Assembly: GCF_019279795.1 (NCBI RefSeq)
Contig: NC_056727.1
Location: forward strand, 1,204,127,222 to 1,204,191,221
DNA: 64,000 nucleotides
Direction of reading: 5' to 3'
Origin: Protopterus annectens
Lineage: Eukaryota; Chordata; Ceratodontiformes; Protopteridae
In this document: piece after piece, positions 22,312 through 37,459 of the stretch
Layout: each line of letters opens with the position of its first letter
Position numbering within the stretch: the first letter of the stretch is position 1
Notes under the pieces: generated by a model
Seen by the model: the letters and a program-made list of their open reading frames with translations, nothing else
Told to the model about the DNA's origin: nothing
Databases searched by the model: none
Position numbers and translations under genes: made by a program

Positions 22312-22401
22312 AGGAACTCAACACCATAAAAATCCACTGCCAATCATAAGTGGACCGGTGATCTGCTGTGGCAACCCCTAACTGGCAAAAGCTGAAAGAG
22401 A
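22312..22401 (+). mobile_element. tRNA-derived SINE, 3' end only
   Basis: CCACTGCCAATCATAAGTGG and GATCTGCTGTGGCAACCCCT, then an AAAAGCTGAAAGA end, match the 3' part of the full SINE at 62536-62890. It is followed by a TA microsatellite. Confidence 0.75.
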
Positions 22402-22418
22402 GTATTAAACAAAGGAAC

Positions 22419-22421
<3 letters not shown>

Positions 22422-22456
<35 letters not shown>
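22422..22456. repeat. (TA)n microsatellite
   Basis: About 17 TA units next to the SINE end. Confidence 0.9.
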
Positions 22457-22458
<2 letters not shown>

Positions 22459-22484
22459 ATATATATTATCTATCTAGATAGCGA

Positions 22485-22816
22485 GGTCTACTTCTAATTG
22501 CCATAACGTTGACACACATATAGCCAAGATGATAACATTGAAACATCAAAACATTGACCCTAAATAAAAAAACAAAACAAAAAAAAACGTTTTTCTTTTT
22601 TTTTGCTGCAGCAGGAGGGCTATGCCCCCCTGCATCCCTCACACCCCCTGCTAATTAAATATAGCAACTCCGAGAATGCACTTACATTGAAGTGAATGCC
22701 AAGTTTTCCCTACAGTGATCTCCATGCAAACTGATCGAAGTTTTGATGTTTCAATGTTGTTGTCTCAGCTATATGCATGTCAACGTTATGGCCATTTGAT
22801 GATCTGAAGGGGACCC
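22485..22816. mobile_element. MITE with inverted repeats and C-rich core, member 1
   Basis: Ends GGTCTACTTC and GAAGGGGACCC are related inverse sequences. Better-kept inverted blocks lie at 22499-22560 and 22735-22795 (GCCATAACGTTGACA and the ACATTGAAACATCAAAAC block). The core has GGGCTATGCCCCCCTGCATC and TAGCAACTCCGAGAATGCAC, shared with the element at 23634. Flanks AGATAGCGA and AGACAGAGA agree at 7 of 9 positions, a possible old 9-bp duplication. No coding. Confidence 0.65.
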
Positions 22817-23633
22817 AGACAGAGACATATAGATAAATATACAGATATAGATGTATATATCTATGTATAGATAGAGCTATGAATAAATGAATATATGCAA
22901 TTCTGTGTCTGGTAATTCAGATAACACTCTAAAACATTTCTCCCTTTTTTCAAGGGAGTAATCCCCTACTAACTCAAAAAATCAACTGTGAGGTCACAGT
23001 GACTCAGACAGGAAAACAACTTCTGAGCTACAGTGATTGTAGAAGTTCTTTTTTCTCTGAAGAAAGCTCATTTCTGATAACTTTGTTTGCTGATACAAAA
23101 GAAAAAGTTTTACCTAACTGAATAAACCCAGCCACTGTCCATGTGCCAGGAGAAACAAGTCTAATGTTTTTTCAGCTCTGCACAGCTGTTGGATGTATGT
23201 TTGAGAGACATACAGTCAAAATATGATGATAGAAAAGACATGGAACTTACAGACTATTCATTTTATGACAAACATGCTGAGCTGGTCTTCAGACCTTTTA
23301 ACTTTTTTAGCCTTCATGCATTCAATAGACAGTCACAAAGTATATAATGAAAACAGGTTATTGAACAGAAAAATAGGTTGTGCATATATATGTGCATATA
23401 TACATAATTAGCAGAAAATATGGAAATATGGAAATATGGAAAAAGTAATATCTATAAGTTTGTATAAATATGTAAAAATAAACAATTACATATAATAAAT
23501 TACAGAGGAATATTACAAAAGCAAAGTGAGTAAACAAACACAGTTTTTATAATGGTTAATAATGATGAGCTGGAAGGGGGTTAATAGAGACCAAATCTAA
23601 ACCTAAGTAATTTTAAGAGAGAGAACTTTTCAA
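22817..23633. other. No feature recognised
   Basis: AT-rich spacer without recognisable coding sequence. Confidence 0.4.
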
Positions 23634-24020
23634 GGGTCTATATTAGATAATTGAACATTTAAGTGTTCGAATCACTGAAGAACGAACTTTAGTGATTGAA
23701 TGCTTAAATGTTTGAATATCTATAAAAAGAACATTAAAAAAAAGAAAAAGTAAAGGGTTTAAGCAGGGGGGCTGTGCCCCCCTGCATCCCCCATGGCTGC
23801 GCCCCCCCACACCCTCACTACTTAAATATACCAACTCCGAGATTGCATGTCAGTGTGCTACAGTGCGGAAATGAAAAATTTCCCATTTCCTACACTGTAG
23901 CGCGATCTTGGAGTTGGCATATTTAAGTAGCGGGGGCTGTGGGGGTGCAGGGGGGCTTGCCCTCCTGCTTAAACCCTTTACTTTTTTTTGTTTTTTAAAT
24001 GTTCTTTTTATAGATATTCA
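23634..24020. mobile_element. Palindromic MITE with C-rich core, member 2 (right end missing)
   Basis: The left end reads GGGTCTATATTAG, identical over 12 nt to the end of the 9-bp-duplication MITE at 3099. Arms of about 140 bp (about 23715-23860 and 23880-24020) are inverted copies, with TAAAGGGTTTAAGCAGG, a GCCCCCCTGCACCCC-type C-rich block, and ACTTAAATATRCCAACTCC. The right end stops at AGATATTCA (24020) without the terminal GGGTCTA repeat, so it is truncated or recombined. Confidence 0.7.
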
Positions 24021-24633
24021 TCCTATCAATTGGCAGGCAGCTGACGGTTTACAATTTCATACTTTGATGCTCACTTGGCTGGAGTGTAAAACAGAACTTT
24101 GAACTTCGTTAAGAGCAATTGGAAGAAGGACATTATTGTAAGATGATCCTCAAGTTATTAGATAAAGAGCATTCCTCAAATTTAAGGATAAGGATGTCTT
24201 TGCCAACTGAGTTTATCACCACACGAGAGAGCACTTTTCAAATTAAGTAACATAGCTTAAATTTTAAAAAACCTAATTTACTGTAAGGTCAATGTAATGG
24301 TTAAAGGAACTGGTGGGAATGCACAAGCCACAATTCAAGATATTTGAAAGACATGACCTGTGTTATACACTGACCAAAATATTTAGTAATAGTAGTGAAG
24401 TAATACAACTAAGCTTTTTGTGGGTTCTAAACATCACTAGTAAAGCCAAGCTCATCAAATTTAGAGATGAGAAATGTATCTTTCTCCAAAGGCCATCTTG
24501 ATATCAGTAAAGAGGGCAGAAATCACAAGACCCCTACCCACACTGGCAAAGATTCAGTGCAGTCATGAAAGGGAGCATCACATGCTAAATCACTTCTTAA
24601 AGCCATGTTGTTACAGTAATGAGCAGCCCATAA
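24021..24633. other. No feature recognised
   Basis: AT-rich spacer. The open frame at 24313-24501 has no recognised domain. Confidence 0.4.
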
Positions 24634-25286
24634 TTATTATTGGGGTCTATATTACGAGATCGAAAAACCCTTTAAGCGAATACTTAAACATTGACCCCTA
24701 TACCACGAACCATGAAATTCCTGAACGCACTAAACCGCAAAAAATAAAATATCGAACTATCATAGTTGGCCAACCCCACCACCTGCTACATAGTACCTAC
24801 TCAAACAAAATAAATAAACCACATATATACACTAACCAAACCCTACTTCTAACCTAAAGTAAAGCTCCAAAACCCCTACTTTAACCCTATACTAAACCCA
24901 ATATACACAACTAACTATGCACTATCCTTAACCCCTCCCTAACTCTAAGGTCCATAACTACCGCACACTTCCCCTACAGACATACACCCAAACAAAATAA
25001 ATAATCCACATACATACATTTAACAAAACCCTACATCTAACACTATACTAAATCTTACATACATTACCTTTCTATGCACTTAACTTAACCCAAATCCTAA
25101 CCCTAAAGTCCTATCGCACACTTATCTTACAGAGCTCTACCGCAGATGGGCCCACCAAAACAAATCGGCACTCCGGAATTCCCGGTTTTGGACGTTTGAG
25201 GTTCCTGTACTTCGCGCAATACGGGTCAACGTATTCTTATTCGCATAAATGGGTTTTCGATCTCGTAATAGGAACGCTTATTATTG
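24634..25286. mobile_element. MITE with long inverted repeats and 9-bp target duplication (Mutator-like), copy 2
   Basis: The element is 24643-25277 (635 bp). TTATTATTG flanks both sides (24634-24642, 25278-25286). Left end GGGTCTATATTACGAGATCG; the right end is the inverse with changes in its last 8 nt. Subterminal and internal blocks (CCTTTAAGCGAA, GTTGGCCAACCCCACC, CCCTAAACCCTA-like units) match copy 1 in the opposite orientation. No coding capacity. Confidence 0.85.
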
Positions 25287-28200
25287 TACTCTATTTACCA
25301 TAAAATATTTTTACAGGGATTTGTTCAATATGTAGAAGTTAGGATTCAGGAAAGATGCTAGAATGAACCACTGGAAACTGTAGTTTCAGGTAAAGGAACA
25401 TAAGACATTTTTAAAACAAGCTAATGCAGACCTAGCAGACAGAGAGCAGGGACACGATCAAAACGTGTAGTGATAAGGGGAACAAATATCTTAAGACCAT
25501 GTGGCTGTACCTCACCTAAAAGACAATAACTAATAAGTGAAACATGTAACAAATTAGTCCAGTCTTTGATGGGCAAACAAGAACTTTGAAGGATGATAGT
25601 CTGTGTGATAGAGCTGATGGTAGGAGAACTAAAGCTTACTTAAGGTGATCATTGATAGCTTTGGCAGAAATATCACTAAACGTTGAGGTAATTTATATTA
25701 GAAGCAAAAGGGAATTCTTGGGTACCTTATGATTTTTAAACTTTTCCCAGGAAGATCTAGATTAGGCAAACAAATGAATTCTGATGGCAGGAAGATTGGG
25801 CCAGTTTAGCAGAAGTCCTAAATAACTGTGCCACTTCTGTGTAAAGGTGTAAGTAATGGGGTAGCAAAGTTGCTTTCCAGAGATGTCAGACTTTATCCCT
25901 AATACAGATATTGCCCTTATCCCTTTAGAGAACAAGGAACACCTCCACCTACAAATCTTGTATTGAGTTACTGGTAAGCTCTCTTCCTGATTATCTAGCC
26001 TTATATAAGTAAAAAAAAACATGGTGAAAGAGTTCTCCATCTTGGAGATTCAAAACCTGTCACCAGTAAAAGTTACCCAATTCACTTGATGCGATAGGCT
26101 CCTTCAACTCACATTCAGGATAGTGCATTGATCTATATATACATTGATCTATATATTTTGTTTAATAAAACTCTAACTTTTCTGATCAGAACTGAAAGGC
26201 AGGATTTATGTATTGCAGTAAATTGGTTAAGCAGAAGTTTCATTACAACAGCCAAAGCTGAAGCTATGCTGAATTACTGTGGGGTACAGAGAGGAATTCA
26301 GAAGTAAATGCTTTATGGTGGTTAAAGGTCCAAAAGTGTGGCATTTGTCAAATGTTCTTTTCCATGGAAGACATTCTTCACTAAAAGAGATAAAGGATGG
26401 TGCTTTGGCCATTGCCATTTAAGACCCATGTTAATCATGGGACAATAATAATTCATACTACTGTTGGCTGTGATAAAATAAAATCTTTTCACTGATAGAG
26501 GACAAGTTTAGATTATAAGGGTAAATTCTAACTAGATTTTGTGAGTGAATGGGCATATGTTCAATAAATGTCTTTACACAAGTGTTTATTGATTTTTTAT
26601 TAAATAAAAACGACAGAAAAGACAGTTCTAATTTTGAAAGTAAAATAATAAATGCAAGAAAAAGAATGGAGAGATTCCAAGAAAATGTGAACATGAGGAA
26701 ACTGGGAATTTTTAGGGGTAGTAAAGAATGATAAACAAGTTAAGAAGCTAATAGAAAAGCAATAGAACATCATTTTTCCATTGAAGGTCCATCAAAATAA
26801 AAAGAAAACCTGAAACTAAGGAGCCAATGACCAAATATAAGTTCAAAATTTTATAAATAAAAGATGGTGAAAAAATATATAACAAGTGAATGAGATTCTG
26901 TAGATGAAGAAATAATAAAAAATATTTGGAAAATGAAAGAGAAAGAAAATCGGACTGCACAATATATTTATTATATGGTACTAAAAGATGACAAAATATG
27001 CTTAATAATGATCTTTTTCAGCAAAACAATGAATTTAGGACATCTGTTTGAAAACCATCCCACCAAATATGAAATAACTGTATCCAAATTTTCATACATG
27101 AAAATCTTCCAAAAACATTTAACCAAACACACATTCATTAGTAATGCTGAGCACATACTAATACTGATACATAGAATTATATAAATATCTCTACTAGAAA
27201 GTAAAGTGCCTACCAACTTATAAGAGACAGAGGCAATATTTTACATGTTCCATAACTCTAAACCCTGTAGCAGGGATAGATAAGAAGATGAAATTTAGTT
27301 TTGCATTGTTGGAGTGTTTTATCATACATTTTCAGTTTATTTATTTTATGTGACAGGTCGTGCTAAACTGAGTACTAAATTTAAATAAATATACCTTTAA
27401 TGATCACTACTGTCATGGAACAGAGGAAAAAAAGAAGGAAGGCCCCATGAATGAAGCACACCAGGGAAACATCAGAGGGTGACCAGGAAGCTTGCTGATG
27501 TTAGCCCCTTGGGAAAGCAAGGGGTTGTTCATCACTGCCACCCACTCATTCATCATGACCTCCTACTGTACTTACCCCCCTTGAGATGTTACCGGACATA
27601 CACATACAGTGAGAAAATTTAGTGAAAAGCACATCCTAGCAACAGTATGACTTCACACCAAGGTCCTTGATCTACTCATCAGCCTTGGATATGAATTGGG
27701 TTTAGCCTGGGGGAAGGCTAAGGAAAGTCTAATAGAGCCAGTGAATAAGGAGAAAGACTGGGGAAAGCTGATGGTCATCTACAGGGAACTAAAAAAAGGC
27801 AATAAATAAATAAATAACTGCTAATGGCAAAAACAACACTTTGTTAGCACACTAGATAAACCCAGAAAAATAGTAAAAGTTATTATAAGCTTAAAACACA
27901 AAGGCAGCCTGCGAGTAGTCAATGAAATACAGGTAAGAACTAGAGTTAACAATTTAAAAGGAGAAATTCTAAAGAGTGATATGAGTCATATTACCACCTT
28001 GTCTTAGCAGTTTGCAAGGTACATAGGAAAATTCTTGCCGACTTTAAAATTATTTTAATGCTAACCTTAAAATTACCTTTAGTGCTAACTAAGAGACTTT
28101 GTCCTATATACCTGCATCTAAGTAATGGTCCACTGTTCATTATTTGAGAAGTAAGGTCATCTGAAACTTGTCTACTTCTCAAATGAAAAATAGAACTATA

Positions 28201-29289
28201 AGTAATAATCGCAACATGAAAGAAAACATTTAAAAATATTATTCATAATAAAATTGTGTCTATACTACATACTATCAATCCTTCCTTATGCAAATGTGTG
28301 TGTGCGTGCATGTGAGTGTGTATAATGTATGCATGTATGTATTTATATATAGCTTGATAGTGATAATTTCAAAATCTAATTATTAGTTTAATAACAAAGA
28401 TAAACACATCTTATTAGCAACACTTATGGAAAATGAGTTCTTGCCAACAGCGGAATTTCAACTTGTTTCAAAAGAACACTTACTCTGCAGCTATTTAATA
28501 ACCTTGGTCTGTGTTTGCTGTGAATGAAATTCATTTTTAGAGAAAATTTCAAAAGTACAATAAAGGATAATATTTCTAGCCCACCATTTCCACTACAAAG
28601 TGGTAAATTTGTATCATGCAACATTATCCTTTAAAAAATTGAATTGATGATGCTTAAAGTAACATTATGCCACCTGTCCATGTTGAAATGTGGCCCTGCA
28701 AGTCCTGAAGGAATGCGCCAATCACATTTATTAAGAAAAATGTAGAATATTTTTGCACCATACTGAAAAGTGACGTAATGTTAAGTATCCTATCGTAAAG
28801 AGACATCTGAGTATTAAAGAAGGTTCCACCATTATGGATATGCTGAATACTATCTAATAAACTGCAGGTCCCACCATTATGGATATGCTGAATAGTATCT
28901 AGTAAACTGCAGAAGTGCATCTGCAGTGACCCAGCTCATGGTGTAGGAGGTTAAAGTCCTGACTGCATTTAAATGACTATGCTTGAGTAGTGTCACAGGA
29001 GGTGGATAGACTGAGCTGGGGTGGATGGGACTGAGTGGCTGATGCTGGACAACCACTCTGGGAGAAGGGTGATGGCTTTACTTGCTACACTAGTGATATC
29101 ATTAGGAGTGCAGGAGTATCACCCACACCAAGCGACTTAGCATGCACACTGCCCACCCAAGGGACTTAGAATGTGTAGTAGCAGGTATATTTCTCCTCCT
29201 AAATAGTTGACTGTGTAGCACAAAAGATGTTGGGAATGTGGCATTAGGTGCATACATGAAACATTAAATCTCTAACCTCCCAGTACATC
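25287..29289. other. AT-rich stretch with no recognised gene
   Basis: Four kilobases with only short open frames lacking recognisable motifs on either strand. The only structure I see is a 45-bp tandem duplication at 28823-28912. It may be old decayed repeat DNA or unique intergenic DNA. Confidence 0.4.
28823..28912. repeat. Tandem duplication, two 45-bp units
   Basis: Units 28823-28867 and 28868-28912 share CCACCATTATGGATATGCTG and end in AAACTGCAG, differing at about three positions. It is a local duplication in non-coding DNA. Confidence 0.9.
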
Positions 29290-29809
29290 ATGGCATTATT
29301 TTTTTTGCAATCTGATTTTTATTAACATTTTTTTTTTAAAAACACAAATACAAAAACAAAACCATAATTCACATAATACAAATAGGTTCAAAACAGATAA
29401 ATGAAAAAATCTTCATACAATCCTACTTAAGAACAAATACATTCAGTACTGATGTAACAAAAATAAATATTTAGCTTCTTTAATCAAGTGAATAGGATAC
29501 TAGCTGATTACAAACACAAAAAGAAAGTGTAGAAAGGCTTTGCTGAGAGGTATTTGTTTGTACAGGAGTGTGAAGATATATCAATATTCCTAAATCCTAT
29601 TTGATTTAACTATATACAATATATATAAGCGACTGTCACTAAGTAGGAGGGAATTAGTATAAAGAAACTAGAACGTATTGCCTGCACAAATGTAAGAAAA
29701 AGATAACATAAAAGATCACAATAACTTTAATTCTACAAAGGTTCTGCTGGAGAAAGTTAATGAGGGGAAGAGGTATTTACAGATAAAAGGAGGAGAAATG
29801 GAGAACAGC

Positions 29810-31574
29810 CTAAGTAGGATAATGATTTAGAACATCCAGAAGGTTATTCCAATATTTCTGCAAGTAGCTTAACTTCTTTTTGCTTGTAGTTTTTAGTTTA
29901 CTTGCCAAAACATGTTTAACAGCCATCGATTGAAAATCCTTCCAGGACGTTTTGGCTCTGTCTAGCCAATTAAGGGTAATGTAGGTTTTGAGTAACACAC
30001 ACATTGTCACTATGATATGTTTAGTTTCTGATTTAAATGAACCTGGATAGATATTTAATAGCGCCATTTCCCAGGAAAGGGTTGACTTCATGTAACCCAT
30101 TTTCTCCAGTCGTGCTCTTAAGGAGCACCAGAGTTTATACACATTTTTACCAGGACCAAAAATGTGGAGTATGTCTACAACAGAATTAGGGAAAGTTGGA
30201 CAAAAAGGCGAGCTGTTTGAGTTAATTTTATTTAGGAATGATGGAGTGTGATATGCATTATTATTTATCATGAACTGGGTATAAATTAGTTTTTTGAAAG
30301 GGGTTAGCTTTATTGTAGCATCAATCGCATCGAGTTTTTGGCTAAGTGTAATTTCCTTATTTTTTCCATCCCAATAGTTAGAAAATAGTAACTTGTCTTG
30401 GTATTTCATTTTTATTACTAGACTATAGACTTGGGAAAGCATTTTAGACCTTGATAGAAGTTGGGTTATTAGAGACTGATAAAGATGGTACTCTGTGGGG
30501 GTAACTGACCTTGTGTCAGTGATCAAAGAAATTAGGTAAAAAATGTGTTTGATTATTATATAGTATTTCTTGTTCACTGCCAAAGAGGACATGATTTCAT
30601 TAAATGGTAAGTCTTTAAGTAAGTAGAAGTCCCAAACTGTACAGTTCTTAATGAGAGGGTAATTATCAAGATTTAACATGCTGTTACCCAGTTTAAGATT
30701 TGGTTAAGATGAATTGGCTGGGTCATCGTTAGGGAGTATCGTAAGCCAAGGGAAGTTATCAGTGATTGGAACCCATTTATATTTTTTATTAATATAGGGT
30801 GAATTTTATGCTCTTTAAGAGTTTTATTGTTCAGAAAGAGAATTGCTCTAGGATTGATATTAGACGTTTTTATATGGGCATTGTACAATTTTGTCCATAA
30901 GGGATTCCAGTCCTTGTTTGATTGTTGGAAGTTAGCAATGTGTATAATACAACTGGCATTAATTATTTGGTAATATGACAGAAAGTCCGGAAGGGCCAAT
31001 CCTCCTCTATCTTTGGGAAGTATAAGATTATTGTAGCTGATTCTAACATTTTAGGGTGCCGAATAAACTTTCCTAGTGTAACTTTTATTTTTGAAAAAAA
31101 AGTGTTCGGTATGTTTTGATTAAGAGCGAAGAAGTGGAAAAGAAGTTTGGGGAGGATATTCATTTTTATAATAGCTACTGTTGAGAGAAGAGAAAGATTT
31201 AAACTTTTCCATCTTGTGAGATCTTCATTGATTTTAGTCCAAGTTTTGTACAAATTACACTTTATTAGCTCTTGTTGGGGGTGAGTGAAGGTTATACCCA
31301 AATATTTTAGGGAATAGTTAACTTTGATTCATATTTCTGGAATGAAAAATTCTTTGTGACCGAGAGGATTTAGCGGAAAGATTATTGATTTGTTTGGGTT
31401 AATGGCATAATTTGAGATTTGTGAAAATTTGTCTATAGAGTTTAACATTTTTTCAAGTTCTGTTGAGTGAAGTTCTAAATAGATGTTTAAATTGTCTACA
31501 AAGGCAATGAATTTTACTTGTATTTTATATAGGTAAATTGAACAGTGAAATGTTTTCTGACCTAAATTTAACAA
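29810..31574 (-). pseudogene. L1 ORF2, RT end and C-terminal region
   Basis: From 31574 the frame reads IQVKFIAFVDNLNIYLELHS, the place of the [YF]ADD motif; here it is FVDNL, so the second catalytic Asp is Asn. Then NAINPNKS-like sequence, HPQQELIKCNLYKTWTKINE (31280), the MNILPKLLFHFFALNQNIPN block (31160), WPFRTFCHITK with a shift to ALPDFLSYYQIINASCIIHI (30990), and the long open frame 29810-30679 with SSPFCPTFPNSVVDILHIFG. That last is a degenerate form of the Cys/His motif near the L1 C-terminus (one Cys kept, others lost). Non-functional; reading frames change at about 31300, 30980 and 30675. Confidence 0.8.
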
Positions 31575-31589
31575 TTGAACTTCAAGATA

Positions 31590-32009
31590 ACCACTTCGAG
31601 ATTAGCCACTACGTAACCCAACTCAAATGGGTCACCTTATAACCTTTACAATCCATCTTACCAACTCCTTTCTTCCCAGGATTCCATCTTTTTTATTTAC
31701 TTATTGTTCTTATCCAATATTAGAAGTGTACCAACTTATTGTACTAAATGTCTAATTTCTGTTGTATTGCTTGGAATATTTGCTCTTGTACCACTATTCT
31801 TTGGAGCTTTTCCAATATCAGAAGAGTATATACTAAATGTCTAATTTCCATTGTATTGTTTGTAATATGTGCTCTTGTACCTCTGTTCCTTGGAGCTTTT
31901 CTCCCCGGGCCTCCACTGAAAACGGATATGTATCCAGCTGGACTATCCCGGTCAACAAATGTAAAATAAAAAAAAAATAAAAAATAAAAAAATAAATAAA
32001 AATAAATAT
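31590..32009 (+). mobile_element. LINE 3' tail insertion inside L1 ORF2
   Basis: Plus-strand module ending GGAGCTTTTCTCCCCGGGCC, CTCCACTGAAAACGG, ATCCAGCTGGACTATCCCGG and an AAATA-rich tail (31965-32009). It splits the L1 RT between LFNIY and the ADD region. The part upstream of the module carries a roughly 90-bp tandem duplication (31717-31812 and 31812-31901). The left boundary is approximate; no target duplication was resolved. Confidence 0.7.
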
Positions 32010-34028
32010 TAAAAAGGTAGGGTAAGAGCAGACAACCCTGTCTTGTTCCATTTATAATCTGGATTGGCATGGAGTTTTTTTTTTTTTGTTTATATTTAGG
32101 GAAGTGGAAGCCTTGGTGTAGAGGGTTTTAATCATTTTAATAAATTCGTCAGGGATGGAGAAGTATTTCAGGGTTTTAAAGAGGAACTTTAAGTTTACCC
32201 GGTCAAAAGCTTTTTGGGCATCAACAGAAAGAGCATATTTGGGGGATTTGTCGAGATTTGCTATATATGTTATGGCTTCAATGGTTAGAGTGTTGTCCCA
32301 AACATGCCTATTGTTCATGAAACCAAGCTGGTCATGTGAAATAATATGCAGTAATATGCTTTTTAGTCTATTTGCTAAGATAGAAGATAAAATCTTTATG
32401 TCAATGTTAATTAAGGCAATTGGACGGTAGTCATTTGTGCTAGTAATGTTGTCATTAGATTTAGGTATGAAGATGGTCTTAGAATTATTAAGATATAAAT
32501 CCGAGCTGCCAAATTGAATAATGTAATTATAAACTTTAAGCAGACTGGAAGCAAGAATTTGCCTGAAGGACTTGTAAAACTCTGACACGTAACCATCTGG
32601 ACCTGGGGCTTTCCCTGGCTTCAGTTTGCTTATGACCATCAATATTTCATCTCTGGTTATAGGTGCCTTAAGTAAATTAGAGTGATTTTTACTTATTTTA
32701 GGAAAGTGTAACTCATTTAGGAAAGAGTCTTGAAGACCTAGTGATTCAAGTATTTGGGGGCCATAAATTTCCTCATATACTTCCTGGAAAACCTGAATAA
32801 TTTCCTTATCTGTGAAATATGATCGACCCTTGTAGATTATGTGATTAATTTTAGTAGGCGGGGGTCTGATATTTATAATCCTAGTGAGAATTTTCGAAGG
32901 CGTTTGCACCCATTCAGCATACTTATGGATATGTCTAGATTCCATAAGTGAGTATTGATTGAGGTGCAGTTCGTGAAGTTGCTTTTAAATGTTGGATATT
33001 CGTTTCTCAATGTCGGGAGAGAACTTAGTTTGAAGTTCTAATTTTAGATTTTTTAGTTCTGTTTCTAGCACCAAAGTACGGGAATTAGATTGTTTTTAAT
33101 TAGGGAAGATTTTTGAATAAGGGTACCCCTTAAAGTAGATTTGGCAGCTGCCCATTGAAGATCTATGGGCATATCAGACATATCAAAAGAGGTAAATGTC
33201 TGAGACAGGAATTCTTGAATTTCTCTATGTAATATCATGTTGTTCAAGAGATTTGGATTAAGGGACCAATTTATAGGGATGGAGCTCAAATGGTTATGTT
33301 TACAAGTATTTAAATGAAGATTAAGTTTTGCATGATTAGAAATAGTTCTGGGGTCATTACTATATATTATATCATAGAAGGCAAAAAATGTTGATATTAA
33401 GAAGAAGTCTATCCTGGACCAGGATTTGTGGAAGGCAGAGAAGAATGTGTAGTTACTAATGTTAGGGACATTCCTAAAAAGTTCAAAAGGATCAAACAAG
33501 TTATAGACTTCCAACATATCTCTTATAGTATTAGTAGTACTTAAAGGTTGTTTATTGGTTTTACAGGTTCTGTCTAAATCCGGTCTAATTGTAGTATTCC
33601 AATCCTCCCCCCAGGATCAGTAGATGATTGTTAAATTTTTCAACGAGCGAGATGAGTTCATAAAGGAACAAAGACTGGTGTATACAGGGACCGTAGACAT
33701 TTACTAGAAGTATTTCTTTTTTACAGGATGGTATAGAACAGGTTAGATAGCACCATCTCCCATTTGGGTCCCAACCAGAAGTTATAATTGATCCTTTGAA
33801 AGATTTTTTAACTATTATTGCTACCCCCTTGGATACCGTGCTATCCCCAACCTTTACAATCTGTTTTATCCATTTCTTTTTAACATCGTTTGACCATTGA
33901 GCTGTAGTCATGCTTGTTTCCTGGATAAGAGTAATATCAAACAAAGATTTCTGGATTAGATGTAAAACTAAATTCCTTTTTTTATTATTTTTCAACCCCT
34001 TTATATTCCATGAGTCTATCAATAGCAT
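32010..34028 (-). pseudogene. L1 ORF2, endonuclease and RT N-terminal half
   Basis: The ORF starts near 34028 with SWNIKGLKNNKKRN and LFDITLIQETS, the first blocks of the apurinic-like endonuclease (N and E of the active site are visible as WN.KG and QE). LLVNVYGP is at 33700; LEVYNLFDPFELFRNVPNIS and WSRIDFFLIS (33400) are the late blocks. After a shift, the RT follows: KLKPGKAPGPDGYVSEFYKS (32600), NDYRPIALINIDIKILSSIL (32430), HDQLGFMNNRHVWDN (32320), ALSVDAQKAFDRVNLKFLF (32240, with the first catalytic Asp) and NGTRQGCLLLPYLFNIY (32040). A later insertion begins right after this, before the ADD position. Confidence 0.85.

Positions 34029-37459
<3,431 letters not shown>

Noticed and set aside
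26458-27216. AT-rich open frames on both strands
   Set aside because: Low-complexity translations rich in Phe, Leu, Ile and Lys; expected by chance in AT-rich DNA.
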